Part shown: piece by piece, positions 21,101-30,800 of the stretch
Layout: every line of letters begins with the position of its first letter
How positions within the stretch are numbered: the stretch's first letter is position 1
Origin: CALVUJ01 sp045119835
GTDB taxonomy: Bacteria; Bacillota_I; Bacilli_A; RFN20; DUOF01
Direction: 5' to 3'
NCBI GenBank assembly: GCA_045119835.1
Contig: JBGVED010000022.1
Coordinates: forward strand, 173,948-237,947
Length of the DNA: 64,000 bases
Made by a program: the position numbers and the translations under genes
Notes under the pieces: generated by a model
Told to the model about the DNA's origin: nothing
Databases searched by the model: none
Seen by the model: only the letters and a program-made list of their open reading frames with translations

Positions 21101-24100
21101 GACTCCATCTAATGCGGAACCAACTAAATTATCTCTCATTAATTTGTCTTCTTGATTATTAAGTCTTCCTTCAATGAAGTCATAGTCTATACTTGTTAAT
21201 GTGTGTTGAGATAAAACATTTCTTTCTCTATCGCCTATTCTAAATAAATGTCCAGTAGTTTCTAGATTTCTAACTTTTCCTTCTAATATATCTATAGATT
21301 CTTTAGCGGAATCTATTTTCATATTCATAGCAGAAAGTCGTGAATAAGCTTCACCTCCAACAGGAATTCCTTTTTTTTCTGCTTTATCTATATCGCGTAA
21401 TAATTTTTTACGGTCTTTTTCAAGTTGTTTTAAATGTGATTTTGCATTAACAACATCTTCTCTTGCTTTTGTATAATCTCTACCTAATCCTGATTGAGTT
21501 TCTGAATCTATAACTATTTTCATAGTTGCCCAACCAGAAGAACCATATATGGCATCTTCTCCGTTGACTTTAGTATGTATCATATTGCCAAGGTATTCGA
21601 TTTCTCCTTTGGCATTTCTATGGACAAGCCTATCTTCCAATGGTGCATTTTTTAAAAATGTTTCATCAATATATACCATTAAATCTTCTAGTCTTTTTGT
21701 ATCTAAAATGTCAAAATCGCTTAGACCTTCTTTTAAATTTTTTCCACCATCTAGCATAAGGCTTCCATTTTTTATTTTAAAGTTATAACCTGTGCCGTCG
21801 TTGTTTTTATAGAATTTAAACTTTTCGTTAGCATTTACTATTTCTTCGAATTTTTTTAAGCCTAAATTAAACGTATCTTCATTTTCAATTCCATTATTAG
21901 TCCATTTACCTAATAGTCTTATGGCTTCTCCTACTGCGCCAGTCATTATGGAACCTTTGTTTTTATGTCCAGCTAAATTATCATTACCTATAGCAATAAA
22001 ACCTTCAAATAAACCGCCTTTTCCAAATATCATTCTATTTGCAGCATATGATTCGCTAAATGCGGCCTTAATGAAATCATCTATATTATTGAATCCATTA
22101 TTAGCAAATACGGTTGCAGCTTTTTGTGCATCACCAAAATAAGCTTTTAACGCTTGCTCTGTAGGAACTGCTTTTCCTATAAGCTGTCTAGTTTCTTCAC
22201 CATACTCTGATAACACTTTAGCTATTCTAGGATCTAATGTACCTATTCTCATATAAGCTAATTGGTTCATAGATTTTTCTGCATCATTGACAAGTATTTT
22301 TGGAAGAGTAATTTTATTGACATCTTCTATAGTATACGCTGCTTTATATCCTAATTCTTCGAATATAGAATCTGCTATTTTATGAGCTGCTACTTCATTA
22401 TCTACATAGTCAAATCTATTTATATGTTTATTTAACACTGCAGTTATTTGGTCATCTGTTAAAAATCTTCCAGCATCGTCTCTAACTGTATATCTTAATA
22501 ATCCTTTATCCATTTTAGAAACCCAGTTTTCAACTGTTTCTCCAAAACCTTCAAAAGAAACAACTGCATCTCCTCTTCTAACAATTTTACCAACATCGGA
22601 TGTAAATTTAAGCGTTTTGTTTTTTTTATCTATTGATATATTCCCTCTCAGTTTAAGTAAATCATTTTGTTGTGCAGGAGTCGCAGTTTCTTTTATCATA
22701 GAGATAATATCTTTAGAGGCAGATAATGTTTGAACATTTGCCGCAAACCTACCGCCAGTGATTTGATCAAATACTTCAGAGTCAAATACTTTAGCTTGTT
22801 CGAATGTATTAAGGAAAGAATATAAAAAGTTATAAACATTTTTCTTATCTGTTTCACCAGTTAAATGCTCCCACTGTTGACTCAATATTCTATCCATATT
22901 ATTATTAAGGATTATTCTTATACCTTCTTGTCCTACATATGCTGTACGCCCTGTAAAACCTGTTGTAGTTCTTCCTATTAATTCATTATTTATATGATTA
23001 AGTTTTTCAAGCGAATCAGATGAAAATAATGAACTTGTTCTTATTTTATTTCCAAATTCTTTGACTGCACCTTTAATTAAATCTTCTGATAAATAAAATA
23101 CATTACCAGAACCACCTATTACTGGACGAGAGTTTTCATCTAGTGTATTTGTAAAGCCTGTATGGAATCTAAATCCTCCGCCCATATAGATGTCGTTACC
23201 TAATTTAGATTTCTCTTTTGTAGATGCATTCATCGTATCTATAAAATCAGCTAGGTCATAATCACCTTGATTTTCGGCTATAGTTCTCATCATAGATAAA
23301 CGATAAGCACCCATCATTTGTTGTTTTGCAGGGTCAAGTGCCCCCGCTTCCATTTGGTTAGGCATACCTTTAGACATCAATTCAACAAATTCATCATCAA
23401 AGCCAAGTTGCTCTATTAAAAATCTATTTCCTCCACCAGGTGTAAATATACTAGGTAAAACCTTATCGAATTCTTTAGTACCTACAAAGAAATTAGATAA
23501 TAATTCTCCGCTAGTTCCTGAGAATGTAGCTTGTTCTCTTAAATCTTTAGATATAGTATTTGTATAATTGTAAAGGTCATCAAAACGGAATGTTCCATCT
23601 TTTAATTTTCTTCTAATATTATTAGATACAGATCTATTCTTTCTGAATTTTTCACCTAAGTTTGTAACAATTTGTGCTTTACCATCAGCATCATATGCTA
23701 TATCTAAATGAACATTTAGTTTTTGATTTCCTAATACTGCGTACATATGACCATTGCTATTCATTTGTATTTTTGGAATAGAACCTAATTTTATAGCATT
23801 ACCGCCTTTGTAAGCAACAATATCCCCTGTCTTAGATATAAAAGTTTCCATGCCTTCTACTCTTGTTGTTATAGAAAGTATGTCTTGCAATTGAGCAGAT
23901 ATATCTTGTTGTAACAGTGTATATAGTTTTGTTTTTTGCGCTTTTTGTATATCTGTCAATCCGTACAAGGATTTCTCAAAAGCGTCTCTATCTGGCATAT
24001 ATTTGTTAATAAGATTATTGCTAACAAAATTCTTCATACCGTCCTGTGTTTTTAATAATTGTTTAGAATCAACAGGTGTAATCATTTTCTTAGCTATATG

Positions 24101-27100
24101 ATCAGCTATATCAAAAGATTTAATATTGTTTAGATAATTATCTAATTCTGGATTAATATCTAATGATAATCTATCTACTTCTTTTATATAAGCGAATGTA
24201 GGGTCTAAATTTTTTTTCTTTTTTATAATTTTTATTAAATCTCTTGCAGCCACATTAACGTTAAAATCACTTTCCGTAGCGACTGTTTTTACTATATTAT
24301 TAAATTCTTTTCCTTTATAAAGTCCTGTTTTGTCTAGTTCATTTATAAAACCTGCAAAAGCTCTACGATTTCTATAATCTCTGTCTCCTGTTCCTTCATC
24401 GAATCCAAATTTTCTTCTACGTATTTCATCTACTAGTTTATATGATGCTGCCCCTTCATCATCTATATTAATACGCATAACATTTTTATATTTTTCTGAA
24501 GCATGTCTTGTTTGTATTCGTTGTGCTTTTGATTTATCTTCCATAAAACTATCGGAAAATTCAAAATCAAAAAAGTTTTTATATTCATAGGCAGAAACCA
24601 TTGTGTGTTCTTTAGTCCCATTTATCATTCTTCTAGTATCATCATTATAAACGCCTTGTTGTATATTTAAAGCAGCCTGTGCTCTAAAGTTTTCAACTAA
24701 ATTATTAAACATAAATGATTTCTGTTCGTTATTTAATTTTTTATCTTTTGCGTATTGATTTAAATTTGCCAATACATTATCATAAAAAGTACCTTGTCCT
24801 TGTACTATATTCCATGCAGATACAGTACTTCTTCTTGTATTAGAATACAAAGTATTTCCTTTAGTCACCCAATTTTCAAAACCTAAAATATTATTAAGTT
24901 TCTTTTGAACGAAATTAGCTTTTTCTTGTGTTATATCTCTTATGATTTTACCATCAAGTAAAGCATCTAATTCTTCTGCCGTTATATCTGTAAGACCTTG
25001 TTTCATAAGTGCTTTATTTGCAGCTCTCATATCAGATATTTTTTTATAAGACCTATCTGAATTTAAAACACTATTATGTGCTTTTTCTGCCATGAAATCT
25101 TCTACAGAAGCATTAAGAGCCATGTTGATTCTTTGTTGTAAGTCAACATCTGGTCTTATTTCTGAATATCTTCCTATTATTTTTTCTCCATCAACGCCTT
25201 CAGCTGTATCTATCCAATCAAATAAATCAGCTGCATTATCAGCGACACTAAATTTACCATGTTGATATTTATTTAAAGCTAATTGAGCATTCGAAGAAAA
25301 GAATCCACTTAGTTCTTTTTCTGATGTGAACAACATATTATATGTTAATTCATCAAGTCCTGTTCCTTTGTTTTTCAAATTGTCTGGAAGGAACATTTTA
25401 AATTGGACATGGAATAAATCTTCTCCTGACATTTCAGGAATAACCAGTCCAAGATTATCTGCAATATCTGCAGATTTTACTTTCTTTATTCCTTCTACTC
25501 TATAGAACATACCTTTCTTTAAGTTAGTTCCCATAGTTATATCAGACTTATTGAATCCCATAGAATGTCCATCTACGAAATTGTATCCTGCATTTGTAAA
25601 CACTTCGCCAGTTTTACTGTTATATGTATAGTTTAATAATGTTTTACCTTGAAATGCTTGATTACCACTATTTTTTATATAAAATACTTGGCCTTGTTGT
25701 AATTTTTTAGTACCGTCATCTATACCAAGTATACCTGTTTTATCTGTCCCCATAGATGTCATTAAATGATCAAGGAATGTTTTATTACCAAGTTTGTCTA
25801 TGCTTTGAGTAGTTAAGTATCTTAATACGGTAACGTCAAAGTCTGCCATATGCGCATTATTACCCTGGAATAAATCAGGGAACCAAGCTTCACCTATATA
25901 TTCTTGTTTAGCTGTTCCTCCCATTGCTTTATTCATGATTTCTTTATTGCCATTATACATAGCTGAAGTGCCGAAATAATCACGGCCGACATGTAAGAAT
26001 GGAAGTAAATCAAGAGTTCTTTCATTAGGCATATTTAATCCTTGACCACCCATATGCATCATCATACTGTTGATATAATTTACTGCACTTTGAGCTTGTA
26101 ATTGATTAACACCCAATGAATTTGATAAACGCGCACCTATCTCTGTACCTTGTGCCATTTGTGTATAATTATATATAATTTGTTGCAATTGATTGTTAAT
26201 TACTTTTTCATCAAATATTTGAAAGTTTTGACCTAATGCCATACCAGTTTTATTATTCAAACTAGTTTGTAATCTATAGATAGATTCAAAAAATGCAGCA
26301 TCGGAACTTCTCATACCATTTACATTAATAGCTGAACTTGTATATGCTTTTTCTAATTTGTTCCAAGCATCTTCGAATCTTTCTGCGTTTTTCCATGGAT
26401 TGTTATCAGTATCTCCCAGTTTAGTTACTGTAGCATAACGTCCTGAATAATCTATTTCTGCATCATAATACAAACTAACACGTCGAGCAGTAACTGCTAA
26501 TTGTTCGTCATTCTCTATTGCCTTCCAATTTCCTGCTTTCATGTGGTCTAAAATACGTCTTTTTATTTCTCTATTTTCTGCTGTAGGCGCAATACCCATA
26601 AGTATATTTGTACTTTGAACATTGCCTGTACCTAAATTAACTTCTTGCATAGCGAATTCAGTAATACCTGCAGGCGTCCATATATTTGATTTAGTTCGAC
26701 CACCAAATGTTTCAGTGTCAAAAATAAATAAATTGCCACCATCTTGTCTTAGTTTTGTAAAGTTATCATAAACAGTTTTTAATCCGCTTATTGAACTAAA
26801 CGTTTTGGTTTTTTGTTTTGTACTTATATCTATTCTATTATTAAAATCTATAGCATTTAAAACCATTTCTTCTGCCGATGTAGTTTTTTTAGCAAGCTTT
26901 TGAAAAATTTCAGCATCGTACATATTTTTCAAAAGTATAGATAAATTTTTGTTTTCTATCTTATTAACTTCTTTTCCAATTTCTTTATAGTTCATACCGG
27001 AATTCAATAATACTATTCCTTCCGGATCTCTTATATCTATTTCTTCTCCAGAATAAAGATATTGAAGTTTTTCTGCAGGCGACATCTTCCTTATATCTTT

Positions 27101-27160
27101 TATCTGATTATACATAGAGAGTCCACTAGATATTGTTCTATTTCTATTGTACTTCGCCAT
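18197..27160 (-). CDS. Giant protein: DEDDh exonuclease head plus RNA-polymerase-like motifs (2,987 aa)
   Basis: The N-terminal part has a complete DEDDh (DnaQ-like) set: D148 and E150 in FDTETFGG, D317 in GQNFQIFD, and H437 and D442 in AHMADFD. This predicts a 3'-5' exonuclease. Further on, AGHKNKG (H1732-G1736) resembles the AGRHGNKG loop of bacterial RNA polymerase beta. DDRYPN (R2331) lies 41 residues before D2372-S-D-G-D2376, resembling the NRAP...DFDGD catalytic segment of beta-prime. A coiled coil lies near 1890-1930. A Gly/Ala-rich hydrophobic segment lies near 2865-2890, before a short C-terminal tail. The gene is in the tail region, followed by the hub-like giant gene. The exonuclease call is reasonably firm; the polymerase call is motif-based inference, and the first barrel lysine appears as Asn. 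It may instead be a structural protein. Confidence 0.6.
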   Translation of the reverse strand: MAKYNRNRTISSGLSMYNQIKDIRKMSPAEKLQYLYSGEEIDIRDPEGIVLLNSGMNYKEIGKEVNKIENKNLSILLKNMYDAEIFQKLAKKTTSAEEMVLNAIDFNNRIDISTKQKTKTFSSISGLKTVYDNFTKLRQDGGNLFIFDTETFGGRTKSNIWTPAGITEFAMQEVNLGTGNVQSTNILMGIAPTAENREIKRRILDHMKAGNWKAIENDEQLAVTARRVSLYYDAEIDYSGRYATVTKLGDTDNNPWKNAERFEDAWNKLEKAYTSSAINVNGMRSSDAAFFESIYRLQTSLNNKTGMALGQNFQIFDEKVINNQLQQIIYNYTQMAQGTEIGARLSNSLGVNQLQAQSAVNYINSMMMHMGGQGLNMPNERTLDLLPFLHVGRDYFGTSAMYNGNKEIMNKAMGGTAKQEYIGEAWFPDLFQGNNAHMADFDVTVLRYLTTQSIDKLGNKTFLDHLMTSMGTDKTGILGIDDGTKKLQQGQVFYIKNSGNQAFQGKTLLNYTYNSKTGEVFTNAGYNFVDGHSMGFNKSDITMGTNLKKGMFYRVEGIKKVKSADIADNLGLVIPEMSGEDLFHVQFKMFLPDNLKNKGTGLDELTYNMLFTSEKELSGFFSSNAQLALNKYQHGKFSVADNAADLFDWIDTAEGVDGEKIIGRYSEIRPDVDLQQRINMALNASVEDFMAEKAHNSVLNSDRSYKKISDMRAANKALMKQGLTDITAEELDALLDGKIIRDITQEKANFVQKKLNNILGFENWVTKGNTLYSNTRRSTVSAWNIVQGQGTFYDNVLANLNQYAKDKKLNNEQKSFMFNNLVENFRAQAALNIQQGVYNDDTRRMINGTKEHTMVSAYEYKNFFDFEFSDSFMEDKSKAQRIQTRHASEKYKNVMRINIDDEGAASYKLVDEIRRRKFGFDEGTGDRDYRNRRAFAGFINELDKTGLYKGKEFNNIVKTVATESDFNVNVAARDLIKIIKKKKNLDPTFAYIKEVDRLSLDINPELDNYLNNIKSFDIADHIAKKMITPVDSKQLLKTQDGMKNFVSNNLINKYMPDRDAFEKSLYGLTDIQKAQKTKLYTLLQQDISAQLQDILSITTRVEGMETFISKTGDIVAYKGGNAIKLGSIPKIQMNSNGHMYAVLGNQKLNVHLDIAYDADGKAQIVTNLGEKFRKNRSVSNNIRRKLKDGTFRFDDLYNYTNTISKDLREQATFSGTSGELLSNFFVGTKEFDKVLPSIFTPGGGNRFLIEQLGFDDEFVELMSKGMPNQMEAGALDPAKQQMMGAYRLSMMRTIAENQGDYDLADFIDTMNASTKEKSKLGNDIYMGGGFRFHTGFTNTLDENSRPVIGGSGNVFYLSEDLIKGAVKEFGNKIRTSSLFSSDSLEKLNHINNELIGRTTTGFTGRTAYVGQEGIRIILNNNMDRILSQQWEHLTGETDKKNVYNFLYSFLNTFEQAKVFDSEVFDQITGGRFAANVQTLSASKDIISMIKETATPAQQNDLLKLRGNISIDKKNKTLKFTSDVGKIVRRGDAVVSFEGFGETVENWVSKMDKGLLRYTVRDDAGRFLTDDQITAVLNKHINRFDYVDNEVAAHKIADSIFEELGYKAAYTIEDVNKITLPKILVNDAEKSMNQLAYMRIGTLDPRIAKVLSEYGEETRQLIGKAVPTEQALKAYFGDAQKAATVFANNGFNNIDDFIKAAFSESYAANRMIFGKGGLFEGFIAIGNDNLAGHKNKGSIMTGAVGEAIRLLGKWTNNGIENEDTFNLGLKKFEEIVNANEKFKFYKNNDGTGYNFKIKNGSLMLDGGKNLKEGLSDFDILDTKRLEDLMVYIDETFLKNAPLEDRLVHRNAKGEIEYLGNMIHTKVNGEDAIYGSSGWATMKIVIDSETQSGLGRDYTKAREDVVNAKSHLKQLEKDRKKLLRDIDKAEKKGIPVGGEAYSRLSAMNMKIDSAKESIDILEGKVRNLETTGHLFRIGDRERNVLSQHTLTSIDYDFIEGRLNNQEDKLMRDNLVGSALDGVNKEKYGHYKVYEPLQEELRKLNYYNELDEELLTKRMLKQQKYSHLKEVYEDYAVNKGFALGVENANQIYNLRMVEAANQFNNPNGNYKILTLSDMHKLGFEKDVMTPQEYLNAYGDPTLPIKDKVGRKNVIIDLGDDFAADKRYIAVPGMGATVGDEEIRRKWHTHASTLSKIYTEKYATAEGNQKQIEEALTGIEKYKDLIAEDTASYIQKKGPLHQRMQYKVQAAMDRTKIMSLPEYAENPLYERAQIDGKSLASWRAKGVYHDVIFDDIELFEKRGFFDKDYLAKVGMTEAEMKEHLMTHGATMIDDRYPNIYDTSMTSARHYLFDDKDLRATNASYTTQETLLKILGDSDGDSRSGFVATYSGTTHLEYDIQRQRAVALAKQQGLTGAAREDFIRTTTINAGISGEAYDFFKGIDIHGLTTAMKENTMWHKNVLGIVADDIVKTRKAQAIIADGKSTIAELAVDPTKENSEWLGKSILGREKYTALNYDPTIFEVKQSVQDMDSILDDLRSRSNLLTDKKYNRLWETAGRSISEFDDELEILDVALQGIEELTKKQADGSYVYGSEKKGLDKLRNSENLIRQRVRINNYHNEIMSKLGISAVGNVNAAFYGATQAAKNFYGNIDGPNYNREKSNILQTMATIIEQSSISSKKAVIRGGDGRVVSLGAILNDIAQNGLGDRDKEDSNYYLAMQWLNDYADKKKTIQEYDRLMIRTNKAASINEVSDDFKVKHMFETALEVYEEAWTNKQMRPMSEAYKFLGTGSANPTALRYLRGINDGSNASIIIEELKRKKNMDITRNVTDDAREVMDEAMNNAFRAAREKNNLMTNIAKRMSNKVMNSSGGVGAALLTTTVGLAAGLIASGYASGNPLNDANPETVAKEQTQRPPKLSFGPNAEMVPNNTGGYIINIKGDTSKGNRQLKKALKQVTASSMGGAVNINMSLRTSQAGGYSDKDIENILNDYF

Positions 27161-27250
27161 TTTTTCACCACCCGTTTTTTATATCGTTAATATATTACTT
27201 AAACGCATATAGTAAGAATTGAATAAATATATATTTAGGAGTGTGATACA

Positions 27251-27580
27251 ATGGCTTTGTTTAATAATGGAGAACGTAAAAATGGTATACAAATAGGAAC
27301 AGTTGGAGATGAATGTATAGAGTGTAAGAAAAAACATAGAGGGGAAGAAGATTTCGAACCCGAATCTCTTGACTACAAAACAGTATATAAATTCTGGGTT
27401 AACAATGTATCTCATTGTATGTGTATGAATTGTTTTAAAGAGTCATTAGGAGAATTTCTTTTATTAGATCCGGCAGAGTTAGAAGATAAACCAAAGTCTA
27501 AAAAACAAAACAATAATAATAAGAAGAAAGAGGAGGATAAAAATGCAAGCAAAGCAGCCGAACCAAGTGAGGGGAAATAA
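27251..27580 (+). CDS. Small Cys-containing protein, plus strand (109 aa)
   Basis: One of only three plus-strand genes in the window. ATG follows AGGAGTG at good spacing. The sequence contains CIEC (around residue 25) and HCMCMNCF (around residue 58), which together could bind one zinc ion or an Fe-S cluster. The last third is a low-complexity, Lys/Asn/Glu-rich tail. The gene overlaps the next one by 38 bases in another frame, so they form an operon. It is transcribed divergently from the 2,987-aa gene. I do not recognise a family. A regulatory or host-takeover role is possible but not shown. Confidence 0.6.
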   Translation: MALFNNGERKNGIQIGTVGDECIECKKKHRGEEDFEPESLDYKTVYKFWVNNVSHCMCMNCFKESLGEFLLLDPAELEDKPKSKKQNNNNKKKEEDKNASKAAEPSEGK

Positions 27581-27803
27581 AATTCATTGTCCCAGTTATG
27601 TGCAATGTACTTTATGTTATGGTTGCAGAAACTATGATTCAAGAATAGCAGAGTGTCGTCAATGTTTCGAGGAAGGAAACACAGGACAAAAACGTAATTT
27701 TAATGTTTGCAATAAAGATTTACATACAGAAGAAGCATTAAATAAAATGAAACATACTCACGTTATACAATTGAATGATTGTAAAATAAAAGAGCCTAAA
27801 TAA
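27543..27803 (+). CDS. Small Cys-rich, probably metal-binding protein (86 aa)
   Basis: A strong AGGAGG lies 7 bases before the ATG, inside the end of the preceding gene. Cysteines occur at about residues 16, 22, 25, 28, 38, 41, 57 and 81, with CTLCYGC and CRQC as the dense part. This suggests a treble-clef or zinc-ribbon-like knuckle. The C-terminal half is helical and His-containing (MKHTHVIQL). The stop codon lies in the loop of a bidirectional terminator shared with the oppositely transcribed fibre gene. No family recognised. Together with the preceding gene it forms a two-gene Cys-rich operon. Confidence 0.65.
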   Translation: MQAKQPNQVRGNKIHCPSYVQCTLCYGCRNYDSRIAECRQCFEEGNTGQKRNFNVCNKDLHTEEALNKMKHTHVIQLNDCKIKEPK

Positions 27804-27812
27804 GGCTCTTTT
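27788..27812. terminator. Bidirectional terminator
   Basis: A 9-bp stem AAAAGAGCC/GGCTCTTTT with a 7-nt loop lies between convergent genes. A-run and T-run flank it, so it can act on both strands. The plus-strand stop codon TAA is in the loop; the minus-strand gene ends 5 bases beyond. Confidence 0.85.
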
Positions 27813-27816
27813 ATTA

Positions 27817-30800
27817 TTAATCTGATATTGTTGTTTTATAAGTTATAATTACTTGACAATTACCACTACATACTATATATGGACTTGATGTGCTTCCTAT
27901 AGATAGTCCTAAACCTTTACAAGCTTTAAGTTTATTAATTGTTGCTGTATCTGTTATTATTAAATCTATATATGAACCAACAGCACAAGAACATGTACCT
28001 ATAGTATTTGTATAAGTTGGTGCGCCACTAGGTCTAGCAGTATGATTATGTGATTTAACAGTCATAGTTTGAAGACTATTGACTCCACCGCTTTGTCTCT
28101 TAATTCTTATAACTACTTTAGTAACAGTTCCAGCATTCATTATACTATATAAACTATTACCAAAGAACCAGCAACCTTGACAATCTCCATAACCATAATC
28201 ACCTTGTCTACAAGTACCATCACCTTTCCAGTTATTATATACAGTACTTCTATATGTATCAGCACTGGTAGCTTTAACTGTTTCAGTAACTGTAACAGTT
28301 TCTTCAGTATTTTTTCCAGGATTATTATTTGTTCCTCCATTTGATGCATTGTCGAACGTAACAAGATCCAAACCAAGAGTTTGATTTACTAATATTGAAC
28401 CACCGGCTCCGGCCCAATATGCTTTACCATTACTAGCAGAAGTTCCTGCTTGAGTTTCATTACTATTAAGACAAATAATCCCGCCAGTAGAAGCACAGAA
28501 TGTTGCATTATTACATCTACCTGTACTTTTGCTTACATAGACATGAGAACCATAATCTGCTCTTACTAAATATCTCATATCACCCATTGCATTGACTTTG
28601 AATATGCATCCTCTAGCACCTCTATCTGCATATACTCCGCCCGACATTGTACCATTAACTTTATCTGAATATATACTTATATTATTGATGGCAAATTGAC
28701 AATATTGGAAATATACACCGTAAGTATAAGATCCTGAAACTTTACCTTTATATGGCATTACAAATCCAGGATCTGCATCGGCAGATTGACCATTGAATTG
28801 ACCATATAGTCTATATACCATACTTGCACCATAACAATATATAAAACCATATACAGTATGCCCATTAAATTCAATGTTTACTTGACCGCTATGGAACCAA
28901 CTTAAAGATATATTTGAATTTATATTGCTTTGTAAATTAATAGTCAGTGTATAACCGCCAAGATTTCTAGGCGCATAAGATAGCATATGAGCAACACTCT
29001 GATATACGCCTCCATCTTGCCATATCTTAGAAGCTTGTTCATCTGTAGCGTTTTCATCTATATATACTTTAGTTGCTTCATATAAACATTGAGGATAAGC
29101 TGGATTATTAATCTCATCTACATTAAGAGTTGTTGTTCTTATTAAATCCTCAATAACAAGAGATTGAGATTTTACAGTACCATCTTCTAATACCATAAAT
29201 TCATCATTGTTACTAGAAAATGTTGACCCTGTTATTTTCCCAGATATAGATGCATTTTTTGCTGTTAGATTACCGTTAGCATCTACAGAGAATGTTCCAT
29301 TGCCGTTATTGATAGTTGTTCCTGTAATAGAACCTCCTGTAATTGTTTTACCTGTTATAGCATCAGCAGATAATTTAGTCGATGTTATTGCTCCTGTAGC
29401 AATCTTATCTGCATTTATAGACCCTGCTTTAATATGAGTTGTTGTTATAGCATCAGCATCTATTTGTCCTGCTTTTAATTTTCCAGTTATATAATCTGAA
29501 GGAACTTGACCTCCATTCATATATACTTTACCTTTAAATGTAGACCCATCTTTTGTTATGCTAACTACATCTTCTTTCCCATCGTTTACATAGAATCCTG
29601 TAGCTTTCATAGAAGTATAACCATTATATCCGGAATGTGATACTGTTATACCATCTTTATTTACTTTAGTAATACCAAATTCATATCCATCTTGAAACAT
29701 AGCTGTAAAATCTTGAGCTGTTTGTGTTATTCTAGAACTAAGTCCATTATTAACATCCGTTAATTCTTGACGTATAGCATTTGCTGTTTGTGTTATTCTA
29801 GAATTAGTAGCATTATTTGCATCTGTCACTTCGCTTCTTATAGCCTCAGCTGTTTGTTCTATCTTAGAATCAAGGTTCTTTTCTTTATTAGTAATTTCTG
29901 CTCTTATTTCTGAAGAAGTTTGTTTTATTTGTGATTCTAGCTGTTCTTTATTGTCTTTTATTTCAGTCCTAAATAAATCAGCTTTTGCTTCGATAATATT
30001 TATCGTATCTTTTTCTAAGTCTTCCATTTCTACACGAAGAAGCGCAGCTGTTTGAGTAAGTGATGAATGTAAACTTTTATCTACATCTGCAATTTCCGTT
30101 CTTATTTCTTTAGCAGTTTGTGTTATAACAGAAGATGTATTCAAATAATAATCATTTATTTGAGATGTTAAAGATGTAGCAGTTTGAGTAATAGAAGAAG
30201 TTAATTTATTGTCCATAGCCGTCATCTTTGTATTCATTTCTTCTGCTGTTTGAGTTATAGAACTTGCTAATTTATCATCAGCATTTTTTACTTCGCTTCT
30301 TATAGCACTAGCTGTTTGTGATATAGAACTAGTTAATTTATTATCAACGGCTTCTACTTCACTTCTTATTTCACCAGCTGTTTGCGTTATTCTAGAATTC
30401 AAATTGTTTTGTAAGTCAGTTATTTGTGCAGTTACACTTGTAGATGTTTGTGTAATACTGCTAGATAATTTATTATCTAATGTGCTGACTTCTGATCTTA
30501 TTTGAGATGCCGTTTGTTCTATTTTACTATTCAAATTAGTATCAGCATTTCTAATTTCTGTTCTTATAGCATCGGCCGTTTGTGCTATAGAACTTGATAA
30601 TTTATCATCAACTGTTTTGATTTCTGATCTTATTTGAGATTCTGTTTGAGTTATTTTAGAATTTATTCCGTTAACAGCATCGCTTACTTCAGATCTAATT
30701 GCTCCCGCAGTTTGCTCTATTTTAGAATTTAAACCATTGACAGTATTATTTACTTCAGAGCGTATAGTTCCTGCGGTTTGTTCTATTTTAGAGTTTAATT

